DNA of 64,000 nt. It comes from Cafeteria roenbergensis (Eukaryota; Sar; Bigyra; Bicosoecida; Cafeteriaceae). Positions 61,553-64,000 of this stretch are shown here, in pieces. Within the stretch, counting starts at the first letter, position 1. Every line of letters begins with the position of its first letter. The notes under the pieces were generated by a model, which was not told the DNA's origin, searched no databases, and saw nothing but the letters and a program-made list of their open reading frames with translations. The translations under genes and the position numbers were made by a program. The DNA lies in NCBI GenBank assembly GCA_008330645.1, contig VLTN01000021.1:310001-374000 (forward strand), read 5' to 3'.

Positions 61553-64000
61553 ATGGCCCGAATGCGGGCCATTGCGATGCTTGCATGTGCAGCAGGGGCG
61601 CTGGTTCAGGGCAGGCTCCTCGAGAAGCCGGGGAACGCCACGGTTGACGACGCGTTGCGGCACAGCGCTGGCGCAGACGAGGGCCACCTGACGCCCGCGA
61701 CGGAGCTCGAGGTCTTTTTGGTGATCGTCACGGCCCTCGTCACCCTGAGCATTGCTCTCGAGTCCCTGGAGCACTTCCTGCGCACGTCGACTCCTCCAGA
61801 GGTGAGCGTGATCCTCGGCGTGCTGTATGGCGAGCTCACGACCTTCGGCACCGTGGGCATCCTCTTCTTCGTTGCCGAGAGCACTGGGGGCCTCAAGGCC
61901 ATCGGAAGCACGATTTTCGGCGAGGCCCACGCCGAGGCGCTGGTGGAGCGCGTGGAGCGCGTGGACAAGGTGCTGCTGCTTCTGATGGCAGTGTTCGTGG
62001 CCACCTGCCTGGTCCTGGTGTGGCGGGCGTGGGCCCGCACTTCGCACTACATGCGCCTCGAGATGTTCGCCAAGACGCCCAAGGAGACGCTCGAGCAGGC
62101 TGTGGAGGCGCTCCGCCGCGATCCAGCGGTCATGCTGTCCGAAGCCCGGCGCATCGCGGCGCTGGCCGGCGAACGCGGCGCGTCCTCGCAGCTGGCCTCC
62201 TCCGGAGCCCCGCCCGGAGGAGCGGCAGCTTCCTCGCCCGCCCCACCCAAGGATGGGCGCCAGGACGCATCCAAGCCCGCAGCGGCGTTCTTCGAGTCGG
62301 CGGCGGAAGCGGCAGAGGCTGTCGAGTACCTGAGCCTGCGCCACCAGTTCCTCTACCGGCAGCGCCGCAGCCGCTCCCCCCCCGTCACCCGCGGTTTCAA
62401 CTTCTCGCTGTACCTCGCCCACACGTTGGGCCGGGACATGGCCGCTGTCGTCCACATCCAGGTGGCAGCCTGGGTGCTCCTCCTGCTCTGCATCTTCGCC
62501 TTTGCTCCCGTGATGCTTGTGGGGATCCCGGCCGTGGAGCTTGCCGTGTTCGTTGCGGTGGGAGTCCTGCCGCTGGCCGGGCTGGGCTGCCTGGGCTGGC
62601 ACGTGAGCCAGGCCAAGCAGCTGCTCGTCGACCCGACTCTGCTGCGAGAGGCGCTCCGCCGCGCGGGCGCCGTGACCAGCGTGCGTGGAATGGGCACGGG
62701 CACCGCCGCAGGCTCTGAGCGCGACTCGGTCACCAGCGACACGCGTCGGTCCGCAGCCACGCACGACCAGCGAGGCGGCGCTGCCTCTGCCCGCCTGCGT
62801 CGCCGAGCCGCTGCGGGCGCCGCGGGCGCCGCGGGCGCTGGGGACGCGTCGTCGCCCGCCGCCGCTGGCGCCGCGACCCCGAGCTTGGCCCCCACCCCTC
62901 ACCCCGAGGGCGAGGCCGGCCGCGCTGACAGGGCCGTCACTGCGCTGGTGGCCGAGGGTTGGCCACGCTTGCACGGCTTCCGGGCGCCGTACCGCCGAGG
63001 TACGGCTGCCTCAGAGGCTGCCGGCAGCTCTGGTGCAGAGGGGGCCCCGGGTGCCAGGGCCGCCCGCGCTGCCTCGCGCAACGGGTGCTATGGCTGGTGC
63101 TGCGGCGAGACCCGCGGCACGGAGGGCGGCAGCCACGCCCGCACCCTGTGGTTCGGCAACGCCTCCCCAAGCGCGTTCGGGTTCCTCCTCACCTTCCTCT
63201 GCCTCGTCAACGCCGTGTACGTCAGCGTGCTCCTCGGCGCTCTCGCGTCTGCGCTGGTCGCGATTCTGGGGCCCTGGATCGGCCTCGCCGCCCTGCTCGG
63301 CCTGCTCGTGCCCCCCGCCGGGTTCGTGGCGCTGCTTCCCTCCGTCGTCGCCAACATGTCCATTGTGGTGTCGGTGGAGGAGATGGTCCGGTCCGAGGTG
63401 GTGCGGCAGGCCACGGTGCAGCAGCAGGCGCAGCTGGCCGGCGCAGCGGTCAAGGTGCTGGCCTGCCTCGCAAACAGCAGCAAGATGGTGGAGGCGTCGG
63501 CGATGACCCCGGCCGAACGAGCCGGCCGGCTCGAGGCCGCGCGCGCCGCCCTGGGGGAGGAGGGCGTGGCCGAGGCGATGGACGAGGCGGCCCGCATGTT
63601 CGACTCCTTCCTCCCCCCCGGGAAGGAAGCCCTGGACAAGGATGCGCTGGCGCGGCTGCTGACCTCGCTGGGGGTGCTTGGGCGCGGCGACTCGGAGGCA
63701 GGGGACGCGGCAGCCCTCCGCGCGGCGATGCTTGCCATGGACGAAGACGACGTGAGCGACGCCGAGCGCATGCGCCAGGCGGGCGAAGATCCCGCGCCGG
63801 ACGGCGAGGGGGCGGGGCTCCTCGACTCTGTCACGGTGTCCAAGCAAGAGTTCCAGCACTGGTACATCATTCTCGGCCCGGGAGCGCCCAACTCGGCGGA
63901 GCAGGACCTCGACGTGCTGGTGGACACCGTGTTTCGGGCGCTGGACCGCGACGGCGACGGCGAAATCTCCCTCTCGGAGCTGCGCTCGGCGCTCGAGGGC
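61553..64000 (+). CDS. MLO-like multi-pass membrane protein with EF-hands (3' end outside window)
   Basis: From ATG 61553 (context ACCATGG) the frame is open to the last base, 816 codons, so the gene continues beyond the window. MARMRAIAMLACAAGALVQG is a signal peptide. TPATELEVFLVIVTALVTLS, then IALESLEHFLRT, and GVLYGELTTFGTVGILFFVA resemble the first two membrane helices of the plant MLO family. More helices follow (LLLLMAVFVATCLVLVWRAW; VAAWVLLLLCIFAFAPVMLV; SAFGFLLTFLCLVNAVYVSV; ALVAILGPWIGLAALLGLLV). A cytosolic insert (about 400-500) is Ala/Ser/Arg-rich. The end carries a canonical EF-hand, DTVFRALDRDGDGEISLSEL (calcium ligands D, D, D, E), preceded by a degenerate one near FDSFLPPGKEALDKDALARL. 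Plant MLO proteins are calcium-linked and bind calmodulin, and some conduct calcium; here EF-hands would sense calcium directly. The match to MLO is weak, and another protist EF-hand channel family is possible. Confidence 0.65.
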   Translation, partial: MARMRAIAMLACAAGALVQGRLLEKPGNATVDDALRHSAGADEGHLTPATELEVFLVIVTALVTLSIALESLEHFLRTSTPPEVSVILGVLYGELTTFGTVGILFFVAESTGGLKAIGSTIFGEAHAEALVERVERVDKVLLLLMAVFVATCLVLVWRAWARTSHYMRLEMFAKTPKETLEQAVEALRRDPAVMLSEARRIAALAGERGASSQLASSGAPPGGAAASSPAPPKDGRQDASKPAAAFFESAAEAAEAVEYLSLRHQFLYRQRRSRSPPVTRGFNFSLYLAHTLGRDMAAVVHIQVAAWVLLLLCIFAFAPVMLVGIPAVELAVFVAVGVLPLAGLGCLGWHVSQAKQLLVDPTLLREALRRAGAVTSVRGMGTGTAAGSERDSVTSDTRRSAATHDQRGGAASARLRRRAAAGAAGAAGAGDASSPAAAGAATPSLAPTPHPEGEAGRADRAVTALVAEGWPRLHGFRAPYRRGTAASEAAGSSGAEGAPGARAARAASRNGCYGWCCGETRGTEGGSHARTLWFGNASPSAFGFLLTFLCLVNAVYVSVLLGALASALVAILGPWIGLAALLGLLVPPAGFVALLPSVVANMSIVVSVEEMVRSEVVRQATVQQQAQLAGAAVKVLACLANSSKMVEASAMTPAERAGRLEAARAALGEEGVAEAMDEAARMFDSFLPPGKEALDKDALARLLTSLGVLGRGDSEAGDAAALRAAMLAMDEDDVSDAERMRQAGEDPAPDGEGAGLLDSVTVSKQEFQHWYIILGPGAPNSAEQDLDVLVDTVFRALDRDGDGEISLSELRSALEG

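Overview
The window is nuclear DNA of a unicellular eukaryote. It is very GC-rich, with long alanine- and proline-rich reading frames. Most genes have no intron or only one to three short ones. Every spliced gene I could resolve uses almost the same signals: donor GTGAG in 17 of 19 introns, acceptor CGCAG in 18 of 19. The gene set includes a P2X-like channel, an MLO-like EF-hand membrane protein, an organellar GatA, a class I cyclic-nucleotide phosphodiesterase and an ELO elongase. This points to a protist, probably an alga or a related flagellate. I cannot name the lineage from sequence alone.

Layout, left to right. 1-11.3 kb, all plus strand: the 3' part of an Ala-rich helical protein, a choline-transporter-like (CTL/PNS1) protein, the phosphodiesterase (its reading frame changes once near 7.4-7.7 kb), and a two-WGR-domain nuclear-type protein. 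11.5-14.4 kb: the proteasome lid subunit RPN9 (minus) diverges from a cyclophilin with a targeting-like N-terminus (plus). 14.6-20.3 kb: a tandem array, minus strand, of a two-pass membrane protein with a cupin/JmjC-like oxygenase domain. It has two intact copies, a third copy with a one-base frameshift, and a decayed relict on each side. 20.8-42.3 kb: a coiled-coil protein, a 2,620-residue VPS39/TGFBRAP1-type tethering protein, GatA, an F-box/LRR-like protein and a 1,863-residue coiled-coil protein. 42.6-49.4 kb: ELO elongase, S28 serine carboxypeptidase, the proteasome assembly factor UMP1/POMP and the P2X-like channel. 50.2-64 kb: a BMT2-type rRNA methyltransferase, an intron-containing tRNA-Ile(UAU), a 2,884-residue multi-pass membrane protein of unknown function, and the start of the MLO-like EF-hand protein, which runs off the end.

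Neighbouring genes often diverge from short shared upstream regions (RPN9/cyclophilin, VPS39/GatA, coiled-coil/ELO, S28/UMP1, giant membrane protein/MLO-like). I see no operon-like functional clustering. The strongest candidates for something undescribed are the tandem membrane-anchored cupin/JmjC family, the tRNA intron that carries its own T-arm-like hairpin, the giant unidentified membrane protein, and the unusually large VPS39 homologue.
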